Notes: generated by a model from the letters alone, not told the origin. Shown: positions 9,740-17,700, counted from the stretch's first letter. The stretch is DNA of 64,000 bases from Actinomycetota bacterium (GCA_014381745.1 JACNLA010000026.1:77069-141068), one strand, 5' to 3'. Numbers and translations: made by a program.

Positions 9740-10531
9740 TTGGCTGCCAGGGGACGAACCTCGAGGGTTTTGACACGTCGCGTCGACGGTGCCGTGAGCA
9801 GTCGCGTCCCCGACGAGCTGATCGTCGAGGAACCTATGTCAATCCGCCTCGACGGCACCCTGGTTGCAACGACGATGCGCACCCCGGGAGACGACTTCGA
9901 CCTTGCCGTCGGATTCTGTGTGGCGGAGGGCATCCTGAGCGGAGCCCCCGTGAAGGGTGTTCGGTACTGCGGTGAGGGGGCGGCCGTCGAGTCGGCATTC
10001 AACGACGTCACGGTGGAAACCGGTGGCTTCGCGCCGGAGCCCACGCCACGCCTGGGTCCGGCTTCGTCATCATGTGGTCTGTGCGGTTCCGTGGCCATTG
10101 ACGAGTTGTCTGAGCGATTGGAACCCCTCGAGGTGGAACCATTCGACCTCGAATTTCTGGCAGGGCTAACTGATCGCATCGGCGCTGACCATCCGCTGTT
10201 CGGAACGACGGGTGCTGTGCACGCGGCCGTTGCCTTTGACCGTTCCGGTGAGCCGATCGTGGTCCGCGAGGACATCGGCCGACACAACGCAGTCGACAAG
10301 GTCGTAGGACGCCTCCACCTAGATGGGCTCCTACCGGCCACAGGCCTCGGCCTGTGGGTGAGCGGACGTGCCTCTTTTGAAATTGCACAGAAGGCATGGG
10401 CGGCCGGCTTTGCTGCACTCGTAGCAGTTAGCGCCCCGTCGGCGTTGGCCGTCGAGACCGCAAGGGCCGCTGGTTTCCAGTTAGCGGGCTTTGCCAGGGG
10501 ACGACGTCTCAACCTCTACACGGAGGATTGA
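9740..10531 (+). CDS. fdhD: Formate dehydrogenase accessory sulfurtransferase FdhD
   Basis: 263 residues. FdhD transfers sulfur from a cysteine desulfurase to the molybdenum cofactor of formate dehydrogenase. The required CxxC motif is present (SSCGLCG, near residues 110-116), as are VREDIGRHNAVDK and SGRASFEIAQKAW. The start is TTG with ACGGAGG about 9 nt upstream. No formate dehydrogenase structural gene is in the window, so the client enzyme must be encoded elsewhere. chdC and larE follow on the same strand. Confidence 0.92.
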   Translation: MAARGRTSRVLTRRVDGAVSSRVPDELIVEEPMSIRLDGTLVATTMRTPGDDFDLAVGFCVAEGILSGAPVKGVRYCGEGAAVESAFNDVTVETGGFAPEPTPRLGPASSSCGLCGSVAIDELSERLEPLEVEPFDLEFLAGLTDRIGADHPLFGTTGAVHAAVAFDRSGEPIVVREDIGRHNAVDKVVGRLHLDGLLPATGLGLWVSGRASFEIAQKAWAAGFAALVAVSAPSALAVETARAAGFQLAGFARGRRLNLYTED

Positions 10532-10575
10532 CGGGTATCTGCCGTTCCGGGGTACCGGGTGGGCCCGGCACTACC

Positions 10576-10581
10576 TAGAAT
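10576..10581 (+). promoter_or_regulatory. -10 hexamer for leaderless chdC
   Basis: TAGAAT ends 8 nt before the ATG at 10590, so transcription would begin at or next to the start codon. There is no Shine-Dalgarno sequence and no clear -35. Confidence 0.6.
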
Positions 10582-10589
10582 CCGCTGCG

Positions 10590-11273
10590 ATGACCGAACC
10601 CGTCAGCCCCGCCGAGGGCCTCTGCGTACTTCACCTGTTCTGCAGGGTTCCTCCGGCGACCGACGCCGATGCTGTCTGTGCGGCGGTTGCCTCGTCGAGC
10701 GCCGCTGGCGACCAAGTGGTTCCTGTGGCAATCCTCGGCCACAAGGCCGATATGGCCCTGATGGTCCTTGGCGACGACCTCTGGAGGTTGCGTGACCTTC
10801 AGACGGCGGTCGTGGCTGCAGGCCTTGAGGTGGTCGAGAGTTATTTCTCGATGACGGAGATTTCCGAGTACGCCGCCGGGGTACCCGACGAGATGAAGCA
10901 GGCCCGCCTCTATCCGCAGCTTCCCCCTGAGGGAAAGCCGGCGTGGTGCTTTTACCCGATGTCAAAGAGCCGGGTAGTCGGCGCCAACTGGTTCACCCTT
11001 CCCTTCGAGGAGCGGATGGACCTGATGCGTGAACACGGCGCCTCAGGCCGAACCTTTGCGGGACGGATACTCCAGGTGGTGACGGGCTCGACCGGTGTCG
11101 ACGACTTTGAGTGGGGGGTGACCCTGTTCGGCGAGCGACCCGACGACCTCAAAGACGTCGTCTACACGATGCGCTACGACAAGGCGTCGGCCATCTACGC
11201 CGAGTTCGGTCCCTTCTACACGGGCATTGTCGATGACATCGACGTGGTGCTGCGCCGCGTCGGCTGCCCTTGA
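10590..11273 (+). CDS. chdC: Coproheme decarboxylase (HemQ/ChdC, chlorite dismutase-like family)
   Basis: 227 residues from ATG 10590. The family pattern is visible: CVLHLFCRV near the start, FYPMSKSR (Tyr122) and the proximal heme histidine His149 in MREHGASGRTFAGR. ChdC converts Fe-coproporphyrin III to heme b by two peroxide-dependent decarboxylations, the last step of the coproporphyrin-dependent pathway. This fits hemE and a coproporphyrinogen oxidase at 38.9-41.4 kb. The upstream GTG-like extension to 10491 overlaps fdhD and is rejected. The stop overlaps the larE start by 4 bp. Confidence 0.9.
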   Translation: MTEPVSPAEGLCVLHLFCRVPPATDADAVCAAVASSSAAGDQVVPVAILGHKADMALMVLGDDLWRLRDLQTAVVAAGLEVVESYFSMTEISEYAAGVPDEMKQARLYPQLPPEGKPAWCFYPMSKSRVVGANWFTLPFEERMDLMREHGASGRTFAGRILQVVTGSTGVDDFEWGVTLFGERPDDLKDVVYTMRYDKASAIYAEFGPFYTGIVDDIDVVLRRVGCP

Positions 11274-12097
11274 CGGTGACTGTCGGGGACCGGGTCGTGG
11301 CAACCGGTCTGGCCCACCTGCAACGCGATCTGATGACGCTCGACCGGGTGGTCGTGGCGTTCTCGGGCGGCGCCGATTCGGCCCTGCTGGCCAGGGTCGC
11401 CCACGACACACTCGGTTCGGACCGGGTCCAGGCGGTGACGGCCGTGTCGCCATCGCTCGCGGGGGAGCAGTTGGCTGATGCCGAGGCGCTCGCAACCGAA
11501 TGGGGTCTTCGGTGGTCGACCGTGTCGACCACCGAGATGGAGTCGGCTGCCTACCGGGTCAACGACTCCGACCGGTGTGCTCACTGCAAGGACGCCCTCA
11601 TGGACGTGCTCGCTCCGATCGCTGCTGTCGACGGTGCCACGGTTGTGCTCGGCGTGAACCTGGACGACCTGACGGATCACAGACCCGGCCAGGTTGCCGC
11701 AGCCGACCGTGGAGCACGGTTTCCACTTGCCGATGCCGGGCTAACCAAGGCCGACGTCCGGGACCTCTCCCGCAGTCTCGGCCTTCGCACCTGGGACAAG
11801 CCCGCCGCTGCATGCCTCGCCTCCCGTGTCCCCTACGGCACCGAGGTGACGGTGTCTGTGCTCTCGGTGGTGGACCGTGCCGAGGAGGCACTGCGGGCCA
11901 TGGGCTTTCATGACCTGCGCATTCGCCACTACGGCGACACCGCACGGATCGAGGTCCCGGTCGAGCGTCTTGGCGATGTTCTCGAGAGGCGGGAGGAAGT
12001 CGTCGGGGCCATCCGGGCCGTCGGATACGGCTACGTGACCCTTGACCTGGAGGGGCTGCGTTCGGGAAATCTGAACCAGGCTCTCAAGGGCGTCTGA
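11270..12097 (+). CDS. larE: ATP-dependent sacrificial sulfur transferase LarE
   Basis: 275 residues. The PP-loop SGGADSALLARVA (about residues 32-44) binds ATP, and ACLASRVPYGTEV contains the cysteine that LarE sacrifices when sulfurating the nickel-pincer cofactor of lactate racemase. A second Cys pair lies in DRCAHCK. LarB, LarC and a lactate racemase are absent from the window, so the role may be in that cofactor made elsewhere or another sulfur transfer. TTG 11270 overlaps the chdC stop; GTG 11276 is an equally possible start. Confidence 0.88.
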   Translation: MTVTVGDRVVATGLAHLQRDLMTLDRVVVAFSGGADSALLARVAHDTLGSDRVQAVTAVSPSLAGEQLADAEALATEWGLRWSTVSTTEMESAAYRVNDSDRCAHCKDALMDVLAPIAAVDGATVVLGVNLDDLTDHRPGQVAAADRGARFPLADAGLTKADVRDLSRSLGLRTWDKPAAACLASRVPYGTEVTVSVLSVVDRAEEALRAMGFHDLRIRHYGDTARIEVPVERLGDVLERREEVVGAIRAVGYGYVTLDLEGLRSGNLNQALKGV

Positions 12098-12109
12098 GGG
12101 CGGAGTCGC

Positions 12110-14419
12110 ATGACCGTTGTCTTCAGCGTCGCCGACCTTATGGCCGACGGTTCTCTGAGCGGATCTGCGTTCTGTGATTCGCTGACCGTTCGTACCGACC
12201 AGTTTCTGGAAGATGTCTTCAGGGCCGGGGACCCGCCCGAGGGGACAGCCCTGGTGGCGGTAGGTGGCTACGGCCGCGGGGAGCTGTGCCCCGGGAGCGA
12301 CATCGACGTGATCCTGCTCCATCGTTCCGACACGGACGTGTCGGACTTTGCCGAGAGGCTCTGGTACCCGTTGTGGGATGCGGGCCTCAAGTTGGGCCAT
12401 CAGGTGGGAACCGTCGAACAGATTCTGGCAGTGGCCGACGGCGACCTGGATACCGCCACCAGCCTCCTGGCTGCCCGACACGTCGCTGGCGACACGACCC
12501 TGGTGACGGGGCTTTCGGAGGGTGGGCGGCTCCAGTGGATGGACCGGGCTGACGAGAACCTGGCGGCGCTGGCCGCAAGGGTCGATGAACGACATCTGCA
12601 GCACGGTGAGGTTGCCTTCCTCCTTGAACCCGAGCTGAAGGAGGGGCGTGGTGGTCTGCGCGACGTCCATACGCTGGCATGGGCCGAGGCCACAGAACCG
12701 GTGTTGCACGCCTCTGAGGCGGAGGGCCTCTCTGATGCCTTTGAGGTGCTTCTCACGGTCCGGGTGGAGTTGCACAGGGTGACCGGTGGCCGTTCCGACC
12801 GGCTTCTCCTGGAACTGCAGGACGAGGTGGCCGAGCAGCTCGGACATGGCGACGCCGACCGGCTCATGGCCGATGTAGCCGCGGCTGCCGGTGCCATCAC
12901 CTGGGTGGGTGACGGCGCCTACAGGCGGATCCGCCGTGCCCTCGCCAACCAACAGAGCCCCTTGTCGGTCGGCTTTTCCGGCCCTGAGGTGGACGATCTG
13001 GGCTCAGGGCTGATGTTGGACGGTGACAGGCTGTGCCTGGCAGATGGGGTTTCCATCGATGACGACCCGGTGCTGCCCCTGCGCGTGGCAGCCAGGGCGG
13101 CGGCCGAGGGGGCCTATCTGGATCGACTCATGTTGGCGAGCCTGGCATCCGATTCACCACCCATGCCCGAGCCGTGGCCCGACGAGGCACGCGAATGCCT
13201 TGTGGACCTCTTGTCGGCTGGGCCAGACCTCGTGCAGGTTGTGGAGGACCTGGACCAGGTCGGGTTGTGGGTCCGCCTATTTCCCGAGTGGGAGCCATGC
13301 CGGCACCGCCCTCAGCGCAACGCCTACCACCGCTTCACCGTCGACCGTCACCTGCTTGAGGCCACGGCCGGGGCTGCGCGCCTCTGTGACGCCGTCGAGC
13401 GACCGGACCTGTTGGTGGTGGGTGCGCTGCTCCACGACATAGGCAAGGGCTACCCGGGGGACCACACAGAGGTTGGAATGGGGCTGGTTCGCACCATCGC
13501 TACACGGATGGGCTATCCGGCGGCCGATGTTGACGTTCTGGTGGCGATGGTGAGACACCACCTGCTCCTGCCAGATGTCGCCACCCGGCGCGACCTGGAC
13601 GATTCAGGGACGATCCTGGCAGTCGCCCAGGCCGTGGATGGTCGGGGTCTGCTGGGCCTGCTGGCGGCCCTCACAGAGGCCGACTCGCTGGCTACCGGCC
13701 CCTCAGCATGGAGCCGCTGGAAGGCGGACCTGGTTGGTGACCTGGTGGCGCGTGTCGACTACGTGCTGGCTGGCGGCGACGTCTCCGAACTGGTCGTTGG
13801 CCTGTTCCCGAGTCCAGAGCAACGTGTGATGTTGGAGGGCGAAGAGGATGTGGTCTGGGGGGAGGGTCCGACCCTCACTGTCGTGACCACCGACAGGCCC
13901 GGTGTGTTTTCCAAGGCTGCCGGCGTGTTGGCCCTCAACGGCCTCGACGTGGTCGATGCATCGGCACACACTGAAATGGGCCGTGCTCTGGCGGTGTTCC
14001 GGGTGACGGGTGTGTTCGGGCAGGTTCCCGACTGGCCGGTGGTCGCTGAGCAGGTGGAGCGGGCCCTTGCGGGTCGTCTGGCGCTAGCTGCCCGCCTGGG
14101 CGAGCGTTCCCGTACCTACAGGCAGGCGCCCACGGCGGCCAGGCCGGCACGGCCGCGGGTGACTGTCGACAACGAGACATCGGCTGCGGCGACGGTTCTG
14201 GAGGTGAGCTGCCCTGACGGGGTCGGGGTGTTGTACCGGATCACCCGGGCGTTCGCCGAGCTTGACCTTGACATCGTTAGCGCCCGCGTGCAGACCATCG
14301 GCTCGGACGTGGTCGACGCCTTCTACCTGCGCGACGGCTCTGGTGACCGGATCACGGACCCCGACCACCTTGCCGAGATCGAGCTGTCGGTACTGCGCTG
14401 GGTGGTTGTCGACTTCTGA
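12110..14419 (+). CDS. glnD: [Protein-PII] uridylyltransferase GlnD
   Basis: 769 residues with the full GlnD order. The nucleotidyltransferase motif is VGGYGRGELCPGSDIDV (about 51-67), an HD domain has LLHDIGKGYPGDHT (about 440), and two C-terminal ACT domains begin near 585 (LTVVTTDRPGVFSKAAGVL) and 695 (VLEVSCPDGVGVLYRITRAF). It modifies and de-modifies the PII nitrogen sensor in response to glutamine. It is somewhat shorter than proteobacterial GlnD but complete. The larE gene ends 12 bp upstream, so the two may share a transcript. Confidence 0.95.
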   Translation: MTVVFSVADLMADGSLSGSAFCDSLTVRTDQFLEDVFRAGDPPEGTALVAVGGYGRGELCPGSDIDVILLHRSDTDVSDFAERLWYPLWDAGLKLGHQVGTVEQILAVADGDLDTATSLLAARHVAGDTTLVTGLSEGGRLQWMDRADENLAALAARVDERHLQHGEVAFLLEPELKEGRGGLRDVHTLAWAEATEPVLHASEAEGLSDAFEVLLTVRVELHRVTGGRSDRLLLELQDEVAEQLGHGDADRLMADVAAAAGAITWVGDGAYRRIRRALANQQSPLSVGFSGPEVDDLGSGLMLDGDRLCLADGVSIDDDPVLPLRVAARAAAEGAYLDRLMLASLASDSPPMPEPWPDEARECLVDLLSAGPDLVQVVEDLDQVGLWVRLFPEWEPCRHRPQRNAYHRFTVDRHLLEATAGAARLCDAVERPDLLVVGALLHDIGKGYPGDHTEVGMGLVRTIATRMGYPAADVDVLVAMVRHHLLLPDVATRRDLDDSGTILAVAQAVDGRGLLGLLAALTEADSLATGPSAWSRWKADLVGDLVARVDYVLAGGDVSELVVGLFPSPEQRVMLEGEEDVVWGEGPTLTVVTTDRPGVFSKAAGVLALNGLDVVDASAHTEMGRALAVFRVTGVFGQVPDWPVVAEQVERALAGRLALAARLGERSRTYRQAPTAARPARPRVTVDNETSAAATVLEVSCPDGVGVLYRITRAFAELDLDIVSARVQTIGSDVVDAFYLRDGSGDRITDPDHLAEIELSVLRWVVVDF

Positions 14420-14444
14420 GCCGACGATCCTGCCGGTGATCGCC

Positions 14445-14450
14445 TACGGT
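14445..14450 (+). promoter_or_regulatory. -10 hexamer for leaderless NUDIX gene
   Basis: TACGGT ends exactly 8 nt before ATG 14459, the same geometry as at chdC; no ribosome binding site is present. Confidence 0.55.
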
Positions 14451-14458
14451 CCCGTTCC

Positions 14459-15163
14459 ATGAGCGACCCGGCCCACCTGCCTCCGTCCCGTCAGGAGTTG
14501 CTTCGCTGGGCCGAGTCGCTTTCGGCTATCGCCCGCACCGGCCTGGGCTTCACCGAGGTGCTCTACGAACAGGAGCGCTTTGAGGAGGTGCTGAGGGTTG
14601 CTGCCGACATCCGGGTGCGTGCCGAGTCTGGTGGATCCGGAGGGGTCACCGATGACCTGATGCGGGAGTGGATGGCCTCGGTGGGCGAGGGGGTGCCCGG
14701 GTACGTAACGCCCAAGTCGACGGTGGCGGCGGTGGTCGGCAACGACGACGGCGAGTTGCTGCTCGTGCAGCGGGCCGAATCCGGGCTCTGGCTCTACCCG
14801 ACCGGTTGGGCCGACGTGGGCTACTCGCCTTCTGAGGTTGTCATCAAGGAGGTCCTGGAGGAGACGGGCATCCACTGTGAGGTGGTCAGGCCCATCGCCA
14901 TCCTGGACGGCTTCCGACTGGGCTTCACCGGGATTCCGCTCTACTCGCTGGTGTTCCACTGCCGCATGACCGGCGGCGACCTGAAGGCCCATCCCTTGGA
15001 GTGCAGGGATGTCGGGTTCTTCGCCGAGGGCGACCTGCCGGAGGACACGATTCTTCCCGAGGAGTGGGCTGACGAGGCGTTTCGGGCCATCCGGGGCGAG
15101 CATGTCGAGGTTCGCTTCGATGCGCCGCGTGACCCGCCGTGGCAGGGAGAAATCGAGGTCTGA
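14459..15163 (+). CDS. NUDIX hydrolase
   Basis: 234 residues. An N-terminal helical extension (about 1-75; LPPSRQELLRWAESLSAIAR) of the NUDIX_N type precedes the catalytic fold. The Nudix box is GWADVGYSPSEVVIKEVLEETGI (about 117-140; split here as a family pattern), with the catalytic EVLEE intact but Lys in place of the usual Arg of REUxEE. Such proteins hydrolyse nucleoside diphosphates linked to other groups; homologues are often annotated as ADP-ribose or nucleotide-sugar pyrophosphatases. The TGA stop lies within the left 30-bp repeat flanking the AbiE cassette. Confidence 0.85.
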   Translation: MSDPAHLPPSRQELLRWAESLSAIARTGLGFTEVLYEQERFEEVLRVAADIRVRAESGGSGGVTDDLMREWMASVGEGVPGYVTPKSTVAAVVGNDDGELLLVQRAESGLWLYPTGWADVGYSPSEVVIKEVLEETGIHCEVVRPIAILDGFRLGFTGIPLYSLVFHCRMTGGDLKAHPLECRDVGFFAEGDLPEDTILPEEWADEAFRAIRGEHVEVRFDAPRDPPWQGEIEV

Positions 15164-15189
15164 GGGTCAGGGCCTGCCGGGCTGGTTGC
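15160..15189 (+). repeat. 30-bp direct repeat, left copy (DR-L)
   Basis: Identical over 30 bp to 16732-16761. It starts with CTGAGGGTCA, where TGA is the NUDIX stop, and ends in GGCTGGTTGC. Read on the minus strand it encodes NQPGRP and a stop, the same C-terminal end as the PAC2 gene. Confidence 0.95.
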
Positions 15190-15194
15190 CTAGG

Positions 15195-16058
15195 TCACCT
15201 CGAGTTGATGAGAGAGCTGAGCAGTGGGTCACTGAAGGCCATGACCTGTTCGAGAAGGTCAGCGAAAAACTCCGGAGTTGTCTCGACGAGACGCTGCTTT
15301 CGGCGCCATGCCGTCCATCGCTGCTGGGCGAGGGGGCCATAGCCGGCCAGAACTTCTCGTAGAGGATGGAGTGTGACCTGGCGGTGGCTAGCCGTTCGGG
15401 CGATTGCTTCCATGAGAGAGCCATCCTCTATGTCAGCCTCTGCGAGATTTGATATGTCGACGAAGTCCCGCCAGCGCGTGTTGGCTGTGCCTCGTTGGAT
15501 GGCCGTCACGATCTTTTCGGCCAGGACCAGTTCTATTCGGTATCCGAGGATGTGTATCGGCTGACCACCGAGGGAACGTGGGATGTCAACCGACTCGGGT
15601 TGGGGCCACAGCGGATCACCGAAGTTGATGTCGACGTGGAAACGAATCTGGCCGGTCGACAGGGTGCCGAAAATGCGTGCGCGGGTTCCTTCGTAACGGG
15701 CGCCGTCCCGGATTGATTCGACGGTGGTGGCCGCGGTGTCAAAGATGAGGCCGTCGTCTACCACAACTGTCAGAATTTCGTTCATGGTCTGTCTTGTCGA
15801 GTCAACGTCGTCCGCGACCCCGGTCTTGGCGAGGTCGACGTCTCTGGTGGGCCTGCGAGCGTTGAAGGCGGCGAGGAGGACCCCACCTTTCAGCACGAAT
15901 TGGGAGGCATGTTGGGATTGGACGAGCCTGTCGAGGAAGCCTTCGAGCCCGTAGATCTGGAGCAGCTCATCTGTGGGTCGCTCTGTCGCTGCGGCCAGTT
16001 TGCGTAGGGCCAGGTACACGGAGCCGGATCGGGTTGCATGTGTCGGGCTTCTGGTCAC
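15195..16058 (-). CDS. abiEii: AbiEii/AbiGii-type nucleotidyltransferase toxin
   Basis: 287 residues. Near residue 55 the motif VLKGGVLLAAF is followed by RPTRDVDLAKTG, the GG(S/V)-x-D-x-D nucleotidyltransferase core of the AbiEii/MenT family. Later blocks, LAEKIVTAIQRGTANTRWRDFVDI, are typical of the family. AbiEii toxins transfer nucleotides to cellular targets and give abortive infection against phage, held in check by AbiEi. It overlaps abiEi by 4 bp and ends 5 bp from the left repeat. Activity and target are not known for this protein. Confidence 0.88.
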   Translation of the reverse strand: MTRSPTHATRSGSVYLALRKLAAATERPTDELLQIYGLEGFLDRLVQSQHASQFVLKGGVLLAAFNARRPTRDVDLAKTGVADDVDSTRQTMNEILTVVVDDGLIFDTAATTVESIRDGARYEGTRARIFGTLSTGQIRFHVDINFGDPLWPQPESVDIPRSLGGQPIHILGYRIELVLAEKIVTAIQRGTANTRWRDFVDISNLAEADIEDGSLMEAIARTASHRQVTLHPLREVLAGYGPLAQQRWTAWRRKQRLVETTPEFFADLLEQVMAFSDPLLSSLINSR

Positions 16059-16636
16059 AACAGGATCTCAAGGACGCGCCTGATGGGCGACTCGGCAACA
16101 GGGAAGTGGCCTGCCATCCTGAGCAGGTCAGATGCTTGGTTCCCGGGCACCTTGATCCAGCGTTTGAGGGCTTCTACTGCCTGTTCGGGACCGTAGAGGT
16201 GGGTGAGCCGGAAGGCATCGACGATCGAGCGGACGGGCCCGTAGATGCCGATGGTGATTTCACCCAGGACGGTGAGGCTGGTTCGGCCAACCTCAAAGGA
16301 GTTCTCGTCGAATCGATGCCAGGTGACGGGTGCACTGGTGCGCGGCGTGCGCTTCCGGCGGGGGAGCGCAACGTTGATCATGGGTGGGATCTCGTCGATG
16401 AGGCCGTGTCGTGACAGCGAGGTTGTCAGGCACAGGGTTGCGTAGGGTGCTCGTATAGCGATCTCCAGCAGGTCGGGGTCCGCTTCGACATGCGGCTTGG
16501 TGAAGATTCCGCGTGCCAGTTGGTTAATCGTCCCTTCGTCGCGCCACTGGTAGAGGACGCGGTCTGAGAGGCCGAGGGTCCGGGCTCTGGCGTGGGTGAA
16601 GACGGGAGGGAGGTCTTCGACGACTACGGATCGCAT
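16055..16636 (-). CDS. abiEi: AbiEi-type antitoxin / transcriptional repressor
   Basis: 193 residues from ATG 16636. An N-terminal winged-helix region (FTHARARTLGLSDRVLYQWRDEGTINQLARGIF, spanning about 12-45) matches the AbiEi antitoxin HTH that reads a helix then Arg-Gly-x-Tyr/Phe. The C-terminal half is the AbiEi antitoxin domain. A longer start at 16654 is possible, but its first codons would lie inside a perfect inverted repeat, and a -10 hexamer TACACT sits 7 nt before 16636, so the shorter leaderless form is preferred. AbiEi homologues repress their own operon. Confidence 0.85.
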   Translation of the reverse strand: MRSVVVEDLPPVFTHARARTLGLSDRVLYQWRDEGTINQLARGIFTKPHVEADPDLLEIAIRAPYATLCLTTSLSRHGLIDEIPPMINVALPRRKRTPRTSAPVTWHRFDENSFEVGRTSLTVLGEITIGIYGPVRSIVDAFRLTHLYGPEQAVEALKRWIKVPGNQASDLLRMAGHFPVAESPIRRVLEILL

Positions 16637-16643
16637 GTATGAA

Positions 16644-16649
16644 AGTGTA
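16644..16649 (-). promoter_or_regulatory. -10 hexamer for leaderless abiEi
   Basis: On the minus strand TACACT is followed by 7 nt and ATG 16636. It lies inside one arm of the 8-bp inverted repeat, so a bound repressor would block it. Confidence 0.5.
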
Positions 16650-16674
16650 GCCATATCATCACTAGGTGGCTACA
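16646..16674. promoter_or_regulatory. Inverted repeat, candidate AbiEi operator
   Basis: Perfect 8-bp arms TGTAGCCA (16646-16653) and TGGCTACA (16667-16674) are separated by 13 bp. The arms sit over the presumed -10 and near the -35 of the abiE promoter, where an autoregulating AbiEi dimer would bind. Confidence 0.55.
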
Positions 16675-16731
16675 GTTGTATGCATCATCCCGGAACGGTG
16701 CCTTCCGGCTGGATTGGTGTCCTCGGGGAAG

Positions 16732-16761
16732 CTGAGGGTCAGGGCCTGCCGGGCTGGTTGC
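16732..16761 (+). repeat. 30-bp direct repeat, right copy (DR-R)
   Basis: Identical over 30 bp to 15160-15189. Positions 16739-16761 are the last codons and stop of the PAC2 gene. Confidence 0.95.
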
Positions 16762-17611
16762 GGAGGAAGTCCTCGATGTCGGCCACCAGCCGGTCGGGGT
16801 TGTCGTCTGGTCCCTCGTCGAAGTCCACCTCGAGGCGTTCGACGTACTCGGCGGTGTCGTCGTCTTCGGCGACCAGATCGCTGACCTGGCGTTCATAGGC
16901 TGCTGAGGCGATCTCAAGGTCGGTGCAGGGGATGGATGTTCCGAACACTGTGCTGAGGCCCTCGACCAGGGCTAGGGCCGCCTTTGGGGAGGGGGCGCTG
17001 GAGACGTAGGCCGGCACACTCGCCCACAGCGAGGCGGTCGGTATGCCGGCTGCCCGCAGGCCCGCCCCGAGCACGCCGACGATGCCGGTGGGTCCCTCGT
17101 AGGTGGATGGCGAGAGGCTGAGGTGTTCGGCGATCTCAGCGTCGTCGGAGGTGCCATAGACCTGTACGGGCCTGGTGTGTGGAACGTCGGTTAGCAGCGC
17201 TCCAAGGGTGACGGCAAGGCTGGCACCGACCTCTTCGGCGGTTGCGACCACGTGGTCCACGAAAGTCCGCCAGCGCAGCTGGGGTTCGTGGCCGGTCAGG
17301 ACGACAAGGTCGTGGTTGGTCCCGGGGATATGTGCGGCGTACACGCTTGTGGTCGGCCAGGCGATGTGGCGACTGCCATCGTCGTCGAGGTGGACGCTGG
17401 GTCGGGCCACGGTGAAGTCAAAGAAGTCCTCGGCATCGATGGTTGCGACCTCGATCGACTCGAAGTGGTCACGTACGTAGCGGGCGGCGGTGGAGGAGGC
17501 CTCGCCTGCGTCGTTCCAGCCCTCGAAGGCCGCTATCAGGATCGGCGATTCAAGGTCGCTGAGCCTCTCGGCGTCGGTCCAGTGCAGGTGCGGTGATGGT
17601 GAGCCCGTCAT
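16739..17611 (-). CDS. PAC2 family protein
   Basis: 290 residues. The opening SPILIAAFEGWNDAGEASSTA and the middle VVLTGHEPQLRWRTF and GIVGVLGAGLRAAGIPTASLWASVPAYV blocks are characteristic of the PAC2 (proteasome-assembly-chaperone-like) family, widespread in actinobacteria with no settled function. The C-terminal region is acidic (about 255-285) and ends NQPGRP inside the right direct repeat. A TAGCCT hexamer 7 nt before the ATG suggests leaderless transcription, divergent from the acetyltransferase gene. Confidence 0.85.
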   Translation of the reverse strand: MTGSPSPHLHWTDAERLSDLESPILIAAFEGWNDAGEASSTAARYVRDHFESIEVATIDAEDFFDFTVARPSVHLDDDGSRHIAWPTTSVYAAHIPGTNHDLVVLTGHEPQLRWRTFVDHVVATAEEVGASLAVTLGALLTDVPHTRPVQVYGTSDDAEIAEHLSLSPSTYEGPTGIVGVLGAGLRAAGIPTASLWASVPAYVSSAPSPKAALALVEGLSTVFGTSIPCTDLEIASAAYERQVSDLVAEDDDTAEYVERLEVDFDEGPDDNPDRLVADIEDFLRNQPGRP

Positions 17612-17618
17612 TGGTCGG

Positions 17619-17624
17619 AGGCTA
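17619..17624 (-). promoter_or_regulatory. -10 hexamer for leaderless PAC2 gene
   Basis: Minus-strand TAGCCT is separated by 7 nt from the ATG at 17611. Confidence 0.5.
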
Positions 17625-17686
17625 CCGGTGGCCGGTGCAGCGCGCGCCCGTGGGGTGGGCGATCCGGTTGGCCGGCCGGGTCCTTC

Positions 17687-17692
17687 TACACT
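17687..17692 (+). promoter_or_regulatory. -10 hexamer for leaderless acetyltransferase gene
   Basis: TACACT is separated by 8 nt (CGGCTGCG) from ATG 17701. The chdC promoter has nearly the same 8-nt spacer. Confidence 0.58.
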
Positions 17693-17700
17693 CGGCTGCG

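Larger units (their letters stand above)
15160..16761. mobile_element. AbiE cassette bounded by 30-bp direct repeats (putative integrated defence islet)
   Basis: The interval holds only abiEii and abiEi plus a short promoter region, and both ends are the same 30-bp sequence. Removing one repeat and the 1,572 bp between repeat starts would leave NUDIX and PAC2 convergent with stops 3 bp apart (TGA-GGG-TCA). Hand-counted lines inside are about 52-58% GC against roughly 66-68% in neighbouring genes. No integrase or transposase is encoded, so movement would need a recombinase in trans, or the repeats record past homologous exchange. See the first finding. Confidence 0.7.

Noticed and set aside
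11741-12952. A 403-residue minus-strand frame over larE and glnD
   Set aside because: Both plus-strand genes have conserved motifs throughout; the antisense translation has none.
15167-15424. An 85-residue minus-strand frame ending in NQPGRP at the left direct repeat, as a relic of a second PAC2 copy
   Set aside because: Only the 30-bp repeat itself matches PAC2; the rest is antisense or out-of-frame AbiEii sequence.
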